The notes: generated from the sequence alone by a model not told the origin. A stretch of 64,000 nt of DNA from Prinia subflava (GCF_021018805.1 NC_086248.1:28900922-28964921); one strand, 5' to 3'. Positions 47,401-60,315 are shown, counted from the first letter of the stretch. Program-made: numbers and translations.

Positions 47401-50400
47401 GCTTCACTGAGCTGCTCATGTCACCAATTGATAATCCCCCAAGTTTCAAGGGGGCTGAAAGCATGTGGGCTAGTGGCAATGCCATATTTTAAAATTCCCT
47501 TATTAACTCTACTTGTTCTAAATTTTTTCTCATGTTAAAAGAGAAGATAGTGAAACTAGGTTTGGCAATATTTGACGAAACATGTCACGTTCTTATACTT
47601 GAAGGTAAAATTATTATTTATATTATGTGCCTGAATCGGGTAAAACCTCTAAACATGATAGTACAGAACACGTTGGACCTAGTACTCTCCAAGTACACAC
47701 AATTTACCATTGGGAATGATGACACATTTATTTTAAGTGTTTCAGCTTCTGTGAATAAAATTGACTGTAACTTCTTGAAATGTCTTTTGTTTGATGTGAT
47801 GCTGTAGTTCATTTACCACTACTGCAGATGAAGGTAGATTTCTGAGACTGGTGTGTCACGCATCTCCTTTCCATCCCTGTACTTCAGTGCTTCCTTGGTC
47901 TTCTTTAACCAGTGGCACAGCTTTGGGTTTCTTCATAAATTGTTGCAATTGTTGCCATTAATTGTTGCAGTAGGTCAGCCATGACTCCATTTTCCTCATG
48001 CAGGAAAAGCCAAATCTTTATTGTATAGGTCATATTTTATAGGATTGAAGAAGATACAGGATATAGAAGGCACTGTGTCAGATCTTATTAGTGGACAATA
48101 CATTCACACTTAGTTCATTGGTCAGTGTCTGGTATTTTGCATATCTATCAAATTTCTCTATTTTTAATTAGTTTACGTATTTTTTCTACTGATTCTCAGG
48201 AGACAGGTCTTATTGTTTATGCAGGTGCTAGTTGGTTTTCACCCAAGAACTGTATTTTGTGTTAACATACCAAGATTGTTTTTGCGTGGGAACTTGTAAA
48301 TTACTTAGCTGCACTTAAAAGAAATGACAGGCTAGCTATTAACAGAGCAGGCCTGATTTTATGAGGCCTTTCTTGTATAATTCTTCTACCTGTTTATGAC
48401 AATTAATAGTTAATTTTCACTCTATGAGTTTGATTTTCTGCTGTACCCATAAACTTGGATGTCATTTACTGCTAGTTTAATATAGAAAGAACAACATGAT
48501 GCCATCTTCACATCTTTGCTGCTTGTATTGTTTCCTTATCCTAAAATGTTACCTTATTTCAAAATCCTCAGTCATGCCAATGTTTTCAGAGTGTTTGGAT
48601 TAAGTGCAGTCTATCATTTTTTATCAAGAGAAACTTCATTTCCCTTTAAACCTTTTTCAACATCAGTAGTTTATACTGATGTATCAGTGACTCAACATCT
48701 ACATTAAAATAGGGACACGGTTTTGTGAACCTTATGAAAATTTCAGTTTGACTTTAACTTGGTTTAAATCAGCTCAGTTTTTATTTTGGGTAAGAATAGG
48801 GAAGAAAACAGTTTTCCAAAGAGTAATTATAGCATGATGAGGAAAATAGATGATCCCATTGGGTTTAGAAAAAGGTTTTCTCAACATTTAGTGGAACTGA
48901 GGAAAAAAAAATACATGAAGTGGGAAATACAGTGTTCTCCCCAGCATACACATCAGCACCGGAGCATTGTTTTTCAGGAAGCCCAAGTCAAAGGCTGAAT
49001 CACCATTTTTGGAGGCTAAAGATAGACTTTCTGTGCAATCAGTTCACTTCTTTTGTCTATTTAGCATGTCCTTCTCAACAAATTTTTTTAATAAATTCCA
49101 TGAAATCGTTTATATAAATAATTTACATAACTTTGTAAAATCAATAAACATAATAATTGAAGTACTTAAAATGGCAAAGCCCAGTCCCTAAAATGTGACT
49201 TTCCAACACATAAAGAAAAAAACTGGCATAGTTTGGGACTAGTAAATTCTTTATGAAAGCACAGAACTGTTACAAGGTGGAGAGGAATAGCTAATCTATG
49301 CACTGTGTGCTTATTCTTTTGTTGTGGTAGTATTGAAGAAGGGTAAAAGGTTGGGGGTTTTTTTTGGGTTTTTTGGGGGGTTTTTTTGTTTGTTTGGTTG
49401 GTTTTTTTGTTTTTGTTTTTTTGTTTGTTTGTTTGTTTTTTTTTTTAGTTTTTATTTATTTTGGAACAGAGGTCATCCTTCTAAAAGTCAGAACATGCAA
49501 ATAGAAATAAGAAGTTGAGTCAGAAATTTAGAATTAATCTAATGGAAGAATTTAGAGTGGTTTTCTGTTCATGAATTACTAAAAACTGCATGGTAATGTC
49601 TATGGAGTTGTTTTTTTTATTCTTAGTTCTTTGGTTTGCTTACTTGAACGAAACCAGAATTTTAAAAAAGGAGTCTGAGGGCAGAAGAGGTGATTAATTT
49701 CTCCAGGACATAGAGAGTGTAGATTATTTTCTTTAAGAAGAGCTGTAAAAACAATTAGAGCCTTCAAGGCTTTCAATTTCTTTTTTTTCTGAACTCAGTA
49801 ATTAAAAACTTTTTTGAATGTAAATTATAGTTCTGCATGAAGTGCTAAGAACAAAAGTAATGTCAACTTCCACAACAGAAGTGTGTGAACATTCCTACAA
49901 CAAAAATGAATGTAAATGTTGTTTTCCCATGAAACTATCAGCCTGCAGTTTTCAGAGGAAAAAAGAGAATTCCACAGTATTTTTATCATAGCACTAATCA
50001 AACAATGGACTGACTCCTTCATCATATTATAACATCTAAAGTACTGTTTTCTGCATGTTTGTCTGAAATTATTAAGGACACTGCTAATCTTTTGTACATG
50101 GGAAAACTGCAACCAAGGCATAAACTTGGAAGGAAAATGGAGATCTTCCCAGGATGCACCAAAGAAACAAGATGGAAAGTAAGCAAAACAATAGATTAAA
50201 TTCTGATTCTCTGAATTTAATGAAAAAGGTGCCACTAAGTTTAGATAAGTATTGATACTACTGGGAAGGGGATAGTGTAATCATTGTTATGCTACATGGA
50301 CAGTTAGTTGCTTTGATGTCTGTTACACAGAATTTTTGATAGTTTAGGGGATAAAAAGTGTGACCAAAGTGAGGAGTACAGTGTGCACAGAAAAAAGTAA

Positions 50401-51231
50401 GTAATTTGGAATCACCATCTTGGAAAAGATGCTGCTCAAGGAAAAGTGATAGAATTTTAAAGGTGCTGAATGACACAAGGAAAAGAGACTAGAGGACAAT
50501 TAGTCATGCTCATATCAAAAGAAAATGGGCACAAAATAAATCAACAAGCGGCAGACTTAGAAAGAGAATGCTTCATAAAATTTAAACAAAAAGATACTCT
50601 TAATATAGGATGATTTGAATACCAAGTATGCATATGTTAAAAATTAATAGAGAAATTCATGGATGAGAGGTCTGTCAAGCAGTATTAAGCAGTAGTACAG
50701 AGAAGCAGCCTCCAGCTCAGAAGGCCCCTAAGCGGGGGAGTGCCAGAAAGGACAGGATTTGCAAGGGAAGATTGGTAAGCTTTCCCTGCTTTCCAAAGGG
50801 TTTGCTGTTGGCACTAAAAGGTCAATATAGGAAGCCCTAAAATCTCAGTCATTTCACTATTTTTCAGATAGTTCAGCTCAGTGTGGCTGTTCTAGGACAC
50901 CAACAACAGCTGGGGTTTGTCAGTTTGATGGTGTTAGAAAGTAATCTTCATGATAAAGGTGAATTTCTTCTGGCTCAGAAGACTGATTCAAAGCCATCTA
51001 CATTATTTAAACCCAACATATGGACTGCATAAAGAATCCTGGGCATCAAGGGCTGTCTAGCAGCATAGAAGAGGTTATTTTTATGTTATAATGAACAGTA
51101 CAAACAGGTGAGCCTCTTCGCTCAAAATAGGCCTTAAGCCCATACCCATGAGCAAAAGAAGTTTCCTGTTATATCAAAACAGGGGCAAAAGTAGGCTTAA
51201 TGCTTCCATGTGTAAAGAGAGGTTTGCTGAA
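44491..51231. other. intergenic, no gene seen
   Basis: AT-rich, with poly-A tracts at about 44891-44908 and 45070-45084. It also holds a 16-bp perfect palindrome (46372-46387, AGTGTGGTACCACACT), an isolated AATAAA (46613-46618) and a pure G/T run at 49349-49446. I see no exon, RNA gene or CR1 piece in the rest. Confidence 0.6.
49349..49446 (+). repeat. 98-base run of only G and T
   Basis: There is no A or C between 49349 and 49446. It starts with G-runs (49353-49357, 49366-49368, 49375-49380) and grades into GTTT and TTTTTTG units. The translated frame through it, rich in Phe, Gly and Cys, is an artefact. Confidence 0.95.
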
Positions 51232-51685
51232 TCTAATTTTCTCAGTTCAAGAAACAGACTGATAAACTGGAGTGGGTTCAGGGGAGGGTCACCAGGGTGT
51301 TGGACAATGTAGTACCTGTTTTGTGTGGAGAGGGGAGGGAGCTGGGCTTGTTCAGCCCACAGGAGAGATGGCTGTGGCTGGCAGGGAGGCTGGCCAGACA
51401 TGGAGTCAGTGGGGCACAGTACAAGTGACAGTAAACATTCATTAAAATAGGAGGATCTGACTGAATATGGGGGGGGCGGCGGGGGGAAGGGTGTAAGGAT
51501 AATTACCCGGTAGAGCAAATAGCCCAGATAGCATTTGCAACATCTGTTCTTGAAGGTTTACAAAATTTGACTGATAAAACCTTCAGCAAGCTGGTCTGGA
51601 TTCACTGTGACCCTGTTTGGAGCATGAGGTTGGACAAGAAAGATGCCAAGAGTCACTTCCAACCTGAACACGTCAATGATTAATG
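51232..51685 (+). mobile_element. CR1 LINE 3' UTR, degenerate
   Basis: Contains AAACTGGAGTGGGTTCAGGG and GAGGGTCACCAGGGTGTTGG. Then come GGGAGCTGGGCTTGTTCAGC and, after a scrambled middle, GAGCATGAGGTTGGACAAGA and AGTCACTTCCAACCTGAACA. This is the CR1 3' UTR in forward order, about 450 bases. A G-rich block (51469-51491) has grown inside it. Confidence 0.65.
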
Positions 51686-52085
51686 TCACTGACACAGCAA
51701 CTGTATTTAGATAGAAGATAATACTTTGGAGAATGCAAAGAAAAACATTATTCTCAACAATTGCACGAGGAATTGGATAGTAGGGCAGTAGCAGAAAGCA
51801 ATATACTAGAGGAAGAATGGCATGAGATTATGGCTGCTGACTGTGAAGTTTTATCTTTAAGACCTTTTTGATTAATAGTGGCATAACAGTAGTTACCTCT
51901 GTAGTTCTGACTTCACAAAAGAACAAATTGTTCTACTTTCTGGCATTTCTGTCCTATCTAAAATGTATGCTTTGTAACCCTGTGGATCATTTATCAGTTA
52001 GTTTTCAATGAACATGGATGCAAAAAACACTGCTCTGTATATGCCTTTAAAAACTTTAAACACATGGAGTCAAAACAACTGATTC
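51686..52085. other. intergenic, no gene seen
   Basis: AT-rich spacer between two CR1 pieces; nothing recognised. Confidence 0.6.
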
Positions 52086-52265
52086 TGGCACTGGAACAGG
52101 TTTCCTAGAGAAGTTGTGGGTGCCACAATGCTGGCAGTGTCCAAGACCAGGTTGGATGAGCTTTGAGCACTGGTCTAGTGCAAGGTGCTCCTGTCCGTGG
52201 CAGGATGATGGGAGCTAGATGAACTTTACGCTCCCTTCACACCCCAAACCATTCTATTATTCTAA
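52086..52265 (+). mobile_element. CR1 LINE 3' end
   Basis: CTGGCACTGGAACAGGTTTC, CTAGAGAAGTTGTGGGTGCC, then CAAGACCAGGTTGGATGAG and, at the end, CAAACCATTCTATTATTCTA. Order and terminus are typical of CR1, about 180 bases. Confidence 0.75.
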
Positions 52266-52739
52266 ACCAGCTGTGCAGAGCCAGGCATGTGCATGTACAT
52301 AGTAAGAAGCAATCTCAGTCTTGATTCAATATTGAAAGTTCTGGCTTGTATACTGTTCATTCTACAAGACCCAAAGGAATGCTAGGGCTTCAAGCTACCA
52401 CTAAGATTTAATGTTCCCTATACACAGTAAAGGAATTAGCAGAGATGGATGCATGTTACAGTAATACTTTTTCTTCTATGTTTTTGACAAGGACGTAGTT
52501 TAAGGCACTCTTCCTGTTTCATTATTTCCCACAGGCGAACTGTTTTCCTCTTTGGGTTGCAGTTGAATAATCATTGAAGGAGGTAAGGGAAACAGATGGT
52601 ATTAACAGAAAAAGAATGATATCAAAACTCACCCTTTTGCAATCAGTGATTCAAATAAATCATTTTTAATCAATATATACAAACAGCAATAGTTAACAGT
52701 AATCAGTAGTTACAAACGCAGCGATTTTAGGTGTAAGAA
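52266..52739. other. intergenic, no gene seen
   Basis: AT-rich, no recognised feature; leads into the CpG-rich patch. Confidence 0.6.
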
Positions 52740-52870
52740 CCCCGTTTCAGTGGCAGGAGCCTCGCTCGGCGGTTCGGGGCATTCTCCGCCCTCGCCCGCC
52801 AGAGGGCTCCCGCCGTGCAGCTCTCCAGAGCCGCTTCTGCAGCAGGTTCGCCGGGGATCCCAGGAGAGCC
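52740..52870. promoter_or_regulatory. small isolated CpG-rich patch with CTCF-like motif
   Basis: About 130 bases of GC- and CpG-dense sequence in AT-rich flanks. CCGCCAGAGGGCTC (52796-52809, plus) matches the CTCF core consensus at 12 of 14 positions (mismatches at 3 and 13). The patch could be a distal promoter, an insulator or the GC-rich part of an unrecognised transposon. No open frame of note crosses it. Confidence 0.4.
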
Positions 52871-54194
52871 ACATCTCCTAAGCATTACTTGGAGAGAATC
52901 CCCATTTCTGCAGAAGTTTCAGCACAGCAAGAACTTCGGGAGTTGGTGTGTAATGTATGAATGATTTCTCTTTTTAAAGTTAGGTATAAATCAGTTTAAA
53001 ATCCATTTTTTTCAAAACTAAAATGGATTGTTCCCAATCTTACTGTTCTTGTCAAGCTCTGTCAATATTGATGGCACTATTGCTTTCCAAAGCATTCAAG
53101 CCTGTGATTCAGTGCCATCATAAAAATTTCCATTTCTGTAGATATGCACCGCTAGAGCTTACCTAAACTCTGCTATTTCTTCACTATATATTCAACCATG
53201 AATTCTTTTCTATTAATGAATGACTAACTTGCCTAAAGCATTCTTTCCAATATTTGCAACCACAGCATTTCCATTCTGAACTCTGATGAACTTGGTAATT
53301 CAAGAACAGATAGAAAATCATAATAAATATGGTCCCATTGATCTTTTCACCTTCATCTTGCAGTCTCCATTGGTCTCTTATTTGTTACATGACAGACACA
53401 CTAATAGGAGTTTGTAGAATCCTGTATGTCTTCTATGTATTGACAGATCTTGGTGACTGTTCTCCTTCCCTTATTCCAGCAACTATTTTGCTTTGTCGCA
53501 AGAGAGAGAGAGGCTGAGTTCACTTGCTGGATTCTGTCTGCCTTTTTTTGCCACCAAAAAAGTGATACAGATAGTATTTTTCAGTACAAAATAGTAGAAA
53601 TATACTTTTTTTTTTTTTTTAACATGATGCATGGCAGGTATTTACTTAAATGATTATGTGTTTGTATTTATTTTGTATATTTGCTTTGATATTAAAAACC
53701 TTTCCACTTCTGTTTTTTCACTGGGTTATTATTTGCTTTTTTATAGTCACCAAATTAAACAAGTGCACCAGAAATTTTGCTCTGTTTAAGGTAATTCTTT
53801 GCTACAATGTCCCCAATGTTTTAACCAGGGGAAACAGGAGTGCCCAAAAGAACCATGTGCATGGGCTGTACTTTCTGTAGAAGCAAAGGACATCAAAATA
53901 TCCCACAAAGCATGTTTTTAGTCACTTCGAGAAGAAAAATCCTGGTGGGAATCTGGCATGAAGTGGTGGCAATCTGGCATGAGGAAGAGTTGAAAATACG
54001 TGCCCAGATATGTTGGTAGCCAAATTTTTTGATCATCATTTTCTGGCTTCTTCCTGTTTTTTCTATGTTGGCTGCATTAAAGATGTAGAGCAAGCACAGC
54101 CTGCAAAGAAGACACAGTTTGCTTTCTGTGTCAGCATGCTTGCTATTACAGGAGTGTGTTTTTGGCATGGCAGTGGTCTTTGATTAGCATGGAA
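52871..54194. other. intergenic, no gene seen
   Basis: AT-rich. Contains a poly-T tract near 53607-53620 and a 21-bp tandem duplication with two differences (53943-53963 and 53964-53984). Nothing coding recognised. Confidence 0.6.
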
Positions 54195-54435
54195 AAGTCT
54201 TCAGGACACCTAATAGCAGCCTACACACAGGGCAAGGTCATGGAGAAAAGTGAAGCTGAGTGGTTCGAAAGTACACGATGGGTGGATGCCAGCTGGGCAC
54301 AGGTGGAAACGAGAGAGATTCCAACTTGATGTGAAAAGAAATCTCTTCACAATGAGGACAGTCAAACAGAGGAGCAGGATGTCTGCAGAGATGTTGTCTC
54401 CTTTGTTGGAGGCTTTCAAGCCCTGACTTGCTTCA
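54195..54435 (+). mobile_element. CR1 LINE 3' UTR fragment
   Basis: AGGACACCTAATAGCAGCCT opens it, followed by AGAGAGATTCCAACTTGATG and TGAAAAGAAATCTCTTCACA. It ends TTGTTGGAGGCTTTCAAGCC then CTGACTTGC. It follows CR1 3' UTR order, strongly decayed. Confidence 0.6.
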
Positions 54436-57400
54436 TTACCTGGTGCTGATTACTATTTTTGTAGCACTTCACACCAGTACTCTTACACTGGTAAAGTTAT
54501 TCTGTTGTAGATATTGCTTAAAGTTCTCCCTGCCTTCCCTGGTGTAATCAGGTACTTTTCAGTTTGTTTGTTACATTAGGTATCACTTCAACTTTGCCAT
54601 GTGCTCAGTCTCCATTGTGTAAACTCTACAATTTTACTACAATCTAGATGTCATCTAGCAGGTATGTATGTTTTGCCCTGTTTTCTACGACAACTTACAC
54701 TTGTTGGTCTTTCATAAATTAGTTCATTTTTATTTTTGTGCTCTTTTAAGTAGCATACTCAGAGTGTGGTATTTTCTAGCATTCTACAAGTTGATGGAAA
54801 ACATTTTCCAGTGTGTAAGTATTTGTATTATGACTTGTTACTACACTCACCATCATCTTTGCTCATGTGTGGTTTCACATTAATCACCTCTGAAGTCCTA
54901 GCGATTGCAGATGTTATCAGGTTTTATTTGATTTGGGTTTTACTTGTGTTGACTTTTGGCATCATTCAAACAAATAAAACACTACACCACTGTGTTAAAA
55001 ATATGAGCACTTTCTTTAAACACACTTGACATCCAAAGGATAGATTTCTAAATAAATCGAAATAATTCATTTTTGTTGTTAGTAGCTATTTGCTGCTTCA
55101 CAATGGGGTTCTCTAGATATACCTATATTGGTTTTTGAGAGTATTCATATCACTGTCACTAAAATTGGACTGGTTTTGTAAGTAAAGCAGGTCTGCAAGC
55201 AAGGTCTTAGTGCACATTTTTGTATACGATAAAGCAGCTCTGAATGATAGTAGCATACTAGCCTACTTGACAGTAATGACTAATCAAACATTTTTGAAAA
55301 ATAAGCAGTTATAATTTAGATGAGGCATTGCTAAGCAACTTCAAAATTTTTTTCAATCCTACTTTTCCCAGTCCAATTTTCCAGTTATCAAAAAAATAAT
55401 GTTCTCACACGTACTTAGAACGTTTCCTTAAAATTTGGACCTTGCTCAGCTGGCTTGCTGCAAAACTATCACATTACTGCTAGATAAACATCATTAAATG
55501 GAGTGCAAGGCTTTGCTTTCCTTGTCTAGAAAACATTGTGAACAGCTTGCTGTTGAGTAGGAAATAATGGTATGTCCATTTTTGTAGAGTGACTAAGATT
55601 GCCCAGGATAAAGATGATATAGTGAAATCAAATACAAGGTTTTATTTGTGGGAGTAAATAGCTGACATTACTGAGCAGCATACAGCATTTTGGAAAATTC
55701 AAACATTTTAAGGGGGGCAACAATAGCTTCACACACATTGTGATGGCTCAACAAAAGTTGGGATTTCACAGAAAGAAATGCTAAGTAGCAGGAGTGTAGC
55801 TGCCTTACTGCTTTATATGGTATTAATCATGCAACTCTGCCATTGTGTTAGCTTCCACCATCCAAGCATTCTGCTTGCTAATTGATGTCAACGAGCAGGA
55901 ATGGTTCCAGAAAAAGATTCAAACCAACCAAACAAAAAACCCACCTACCATAAAACCACAGTGCTTTGTAGCAAAAAACAGATGAAATAAAACAAAAGCT
56001 CCTCAATCCATCTTTGTTATTCAGGAGTTGAGAATGGCCCAATTTTGTACATAGAAATAAGATTTTTGATACCATAAGGCTATTTAACAGATGAAGGCAT
56101 ATCATACTCCAAGCAAACTGTCTCTTCCTGGTATATTTATTTCTTAATTGTGCTCTCTCTGAGGATGACAGGAAGCATGGGTCATACTTTCTGTTTAGAG
56201 TGAAATCGTAGAGTGAGGTCCCCAACACTCCTAACTCACAGCACTAGCCACTACAGGGAGGCCATGGAAAGCAGGTGTGACATTCTGGCCCAAATGAAGT
56301 TTATGCCAAAGCATACACTGACATTGAGTGAATTCCAAATTTCACTCTAAATAAAAAAAAACCTTACCATGCTCAGCAGAAAACCAGAGGTGTTTTACTT
56401 GCACTGACTTTCTAGTTCTCTTTTGTTCATTCTTTCCAGTGAGATCCTACAGTGGAGCTATATAGCAGTGGCATCCTGCAAGCAGCACAGGAGAGAACAA
56501 CTATGTGCTAAATAAGCAAATCTGACAGAGGAAGGCAAGGTCATTAATGGAACTGGGATCAGTCCTGTGGGAGAAAGTTTATTTCAGGAAAAACAGTAAG
56601 AAAAGGAATGCCAAAAATTTATTTCTAGATAAGGATTTTTAAAATATGTTTAAAAATGTTTCAGTTTTTAAATGAACCATAATGACTTCTTTTTTTAGTG
56701 TTATTTAAGCAGAAATTAAGTTGATGAAGCTATTTTCAGGGGAGTTTCTCATTGTGCTATTTTAATAGTAAAGGGTATTTCTTCTATTTTCATTTTTTCC
56801 TGACTTGTGGTGTTCTTGTTCTTTATGCTGATAGGTTTTCTGTAAATCATTGTCAAATGCACTTCTCAACTGTCAAAGTTATGAAGACATTTTAACACAT
56901 ATTTTAACTTCAGAGAAAAGAAGCTGAAATGCGGGGGAAGTTGGGGAAACTGTGGCTCCCCATAATTATGGCTTAATTATGGATTAAATATTTCTTAAGG
57001 CATCAAAAGCATACCCCTTGGCTACATCAGAAAAGTGAGATCCAATCCTTAACTGAGTCTGATTTATAAGGTTTTTTGGTCCATGCCCACTTATAAATCT
57101 GGAATGAACCATATAATGATGCTTCACTCTTGTCTCCATTTACTGATAAACAGAAAAACTTACAGGACTCTGAAATTGATAACATCATAAAAAAGAACTG
57201 CCTTGCATAGTATTTTATACTGAAAGAGGTTGAATAAGTCTGACTGAATGAAGATTAACTTGTGTTTCTTTAACAAAGAGATGAAAAGGAATCTAGCCCA
57301 ACCCATTTGGCTACCCTATATCAAAGGATACCCTAGTATCTTAATTTTCACTTCTGTTTCTTTCTTTTTGTCTTATGGCCTCAGCTCCTGATTCTCATAC

Positions 57401-59489
57401 TGGTAAATAATTCAAAGATAGAGTAGTAAATCACTAAATTATTCAATGTTTTATATTTTAACTGAGTTTACATAGGTGAGCAGGGATAGCCTCCCGTGTT
57501 GTAAATGTCATCCTGCCTCCTGCCCCTTTTTCTTGCATGGTTTTCCTTGCCTTGTCTCCAGTTTAGAGACAGCTGTCGTCATGCAGGCAAGGCAGAGGAC
57601 TGGGGAGTTTGATGGGACAGATTTTGAACTCAAAGTGATGGCAGTGGTATAGACTGAGAAGTATTTCAGACTTCTGAATTAACTTCTGACATGAGAAATT
57701 ACAGTAAGGTGGGGATCTGAGCAGTTATGACTACCTCTCAGTACCCCCTGGGATGTACATCTAAAATACAAGTGGAGAATGTTCTTTTATGAATTTTCAT
57801 GTTTATTCATAATAGCCTGAAAAAATCATAGGAGTGGAAGTCCCCCACTGAAAGTGCTACTTAAACTTTTATCATCTCTTAGATAATAAAGTTAAATTAC
57901 ATCTAAAAAAGGATATGCACACCTTTGCTACAGGCCAAGCTAAGTTTGTCTTAATGAAACTCTTAAGGAGAGCTGCTCCAAATGTAAATGGAAGGCCTTT
58001 ATATAGATGTAATTGAAAATTCTTATTTAATCACATCTGTTGCAGGCAATGCTTGTGGGATACTCATTTCAGTCCTCTGTACATCGAATTTGACTCAGTT
58101 TATTAGTATCAGCACAATTTACTTTGTGAAAAAATTACATAATTATAAAAATGTGTTGTAGTAGTCTAGGTAATTTTTGCAGTTAACTGTTAGTCATAAA
58201 AAAATATAAATATAACAACATAAGTGCATAAGACTACCTTACCTAAAGATATCTAAAATCCATGCTGGTCGTAAAGTTTATCTAAACTGGTTGAAAGTCC
58301 ACTGATTCTATAAAACCTTTAACCATGCCCAGATTCAGTTCAGCAACTAAGGTGGCATATTGAAGTGAAAAACATTGTCACTCTAAAAGCAAAAGAGACA
58401 CTTATAAAGAATAGACCCCAAATCTGTATTTTCCAAGGGAAATTACACCTTTAGTTTAGACATCTCAGCTGCCTCACATGACTTGCATTCAGGTTTCACC
58501 CCATTTGCTGTTTGCTTACATGTGTAGACAGCAGCGTAATTCACTTCCACAATTCCTTTGGCCTGAAGTAACTGACAAAGCTGGATTTAAACTTGTGATT
58601 AAATTAGTTTTGGTTTATTAGCTCTGTGGTCTTCACACCACAGGAACACAGAAAATCAAGTGAATGTGTGTAATCCTTTGTCTTGCTGTAATTGCTGAAG
58701 TGTGCTTTGATGTAGAGAGCTTCTTTCTCTGTGCCCTGGTAACACTTCTCCAGGGGTTTGCTGTGGCGTACCACAGGCAGCCATGGGATACACTCAGACT
58801 CCCACTGATTTATGTAGTGAAGCTCACTACCAGGGAGGACTGTGAAGGAGGCTTGCCAGATTTGTCATTTGGAACTAGGCTAGTCTAACTTGGCAGTCAA
58901 ACCCAGGTTCTGATTGCAAGAAATAATTCTGTGGGAATGATAAATCCCGCGTAAGAAGAAATGTGTTCCTCATGCAAGCTCTTGTTTTTGGTTATGTATT
59001 CTTCTTCTTACAGGCCTTCTGTGGTTAGGGTTTTTTGGATTTTTTTCTGTTTGATTTGCGTTGGTTTTTTTTTTCACTCCTGCCAACATGCTTAGTGTAT
59101 TCTGTTTTAGCCTATTTTTTTTTCTATTCTCCAGGCATCAAATCCTCTCTTGAAGTAAATTTTAAAGTTCCCTAAAGACCAGTGAAGTATCTGTAACTCA
59201 TTAACAGTTCCTTAAAGAAGTAACCTCTATTCTAAGTCCTGGGAAATGGAAGGATATTGATTGAAACAGGAGAGACAAGCTCAGTGTTGCTGATGAATAT
59301 TGCAGCAACTCAGTCCTAGAACAGTTTGTGAGTTCTTATTTTTTAACAAATATGACCTTTTAGTTTTAACACATGAACCAGAATTAGTTCTTCATAAATA
59401 GGTTTGAAAGCATGTCAAGCTATGATTATTCATACTAAAAAAAATTTGACAAACAGAATTTTGTTTAAAAAAATGTTGTTTCTTTCTGA
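54436..59489. other. intergenic, no gene seen
   Basis: About 5 kb of AT-rich sequence without an exon, RNA gene or transposon that I can support on either strand. Short open frames here have no protein-like composition or splice context. Confidence 0.6.
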
Positions 59490-59960
59490 AAAGTGTCTTC
59501 CCCTGGTAGAAGCCCAGAAGATAAGGAGCTCATGTGTATGCCTCACGAACTGATAGTGGTGGAGCCAACCAAGGATTGCTGGAAACAATACACTGTGACA
59601 AAGAACAAGATGTGGCTGGAGAAGAGCGGTGGGCATAATGAGGTGAGACAGCGCTTTTCTGAGAAAAATGTCCTTGTTTTGGCTCCTGGAGATCAGTACA
59701 ATGGCACTGGCACTGGAATGAGGTGAAGAAGCTGGCATGGACTGTAAAGGAGGATCAAAACCACCCAAGATCCCTGAAACCCTCCAACCCATTTCCAGAA
59801 AGGTCTAGAAGAACAAATTGCACATGCTAACTGATCTACCTATAAAGAAATTTAACTCTAGGGCTACAAGGGCTGCAAGGGCAACAAAAACGCATCTCTA
59901 CGAAGTCTGGGTGCATCAGACTGGGGACTGGATCAACACTGAAGTCAGGACTGTTGATCC
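59490..59960 (+). mobile_element. unclassified transposon-like segment (possibly a retroelement LTR remnant)
   Basis: Even-composition, GC-richer block in AT-rich flanks. It runs from TCTTCCCCTGGTAGAAGCCC through GGAGGATCAAAACCACCCAA and GGGCTACAAGGGCTGCAAGG to AGTCAGGACTGTTGATCC. From there it passes directly into the TTCCC array. The wording resembles multi-copy avian LTR-type sequence in my memory, but I cannot assign a family. It contains a 77-codon open frame with no motif that I recognise. No LTR pair, primer-binding site or viral gene is visible. Confidence 0.3.
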
Positions 59961-60315
59961 TTCCCTTCCCTTCCCTTCCCTTCCCTTCCCTTCCCTTCCC
60001 TTCCCTTCCCTTCCCTTCCCTTCCCTTCCCTTCCCTTCCCTTCCCTTCCCTTCCCTTCCCTTCCCTTCCCTTCCCTTCCCTTCCCTTCCCTTCCCTTCCC
60101 TTCCCTTCCCTTCCCTTCCCTTCCCTTCCCTTCCCTTCCCTTCCCTTCCCTTCCCTTCCCTTCCCTTCCCTTCCCTTCCCTTCCCTTCCCTTCCCTTCCC
60201 TTCCCTTCCCTTCCCTTCCCTTCCCTTCCCTTCCCTTCCCTTCCCTTCCCTTCCCTTCCCTTCCCTTCCCTTCCCTTCCCTTCCCTTCCCTTCCCTTCCC
60301 TTCCCTTCCCTTCCC
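59961..60315. repeat. (TTCCC)71 perfect pentanucleotide array
   Basis: Seventy-one uninterrupted TTCCC units, 355 bases; (GGGAA)71 on the minus strand. All three forward frames read SLPFP and the reverse reads GREGK, so the long frames over it are artefacts. The strand asymmetry makes it a perfect polypurine-polypyrimidine mirror repeat. The minus strand repeats the G3-N2-G3 pattern of G-quadruplexes. Confidence 0.99.

Noticed and set aside
58664..58888. 74-codon plus-strand frame with hydrophobic start
   Set aside because: No flanking splice sites of quality, no domain, AT-rich unique surroundings; chance frame most likely.
59493..59726. 77-codon frame in the transposon-like block
   Set aside because: No motif recognised and no homologue that I can name; kept only as part of the unclassified element.
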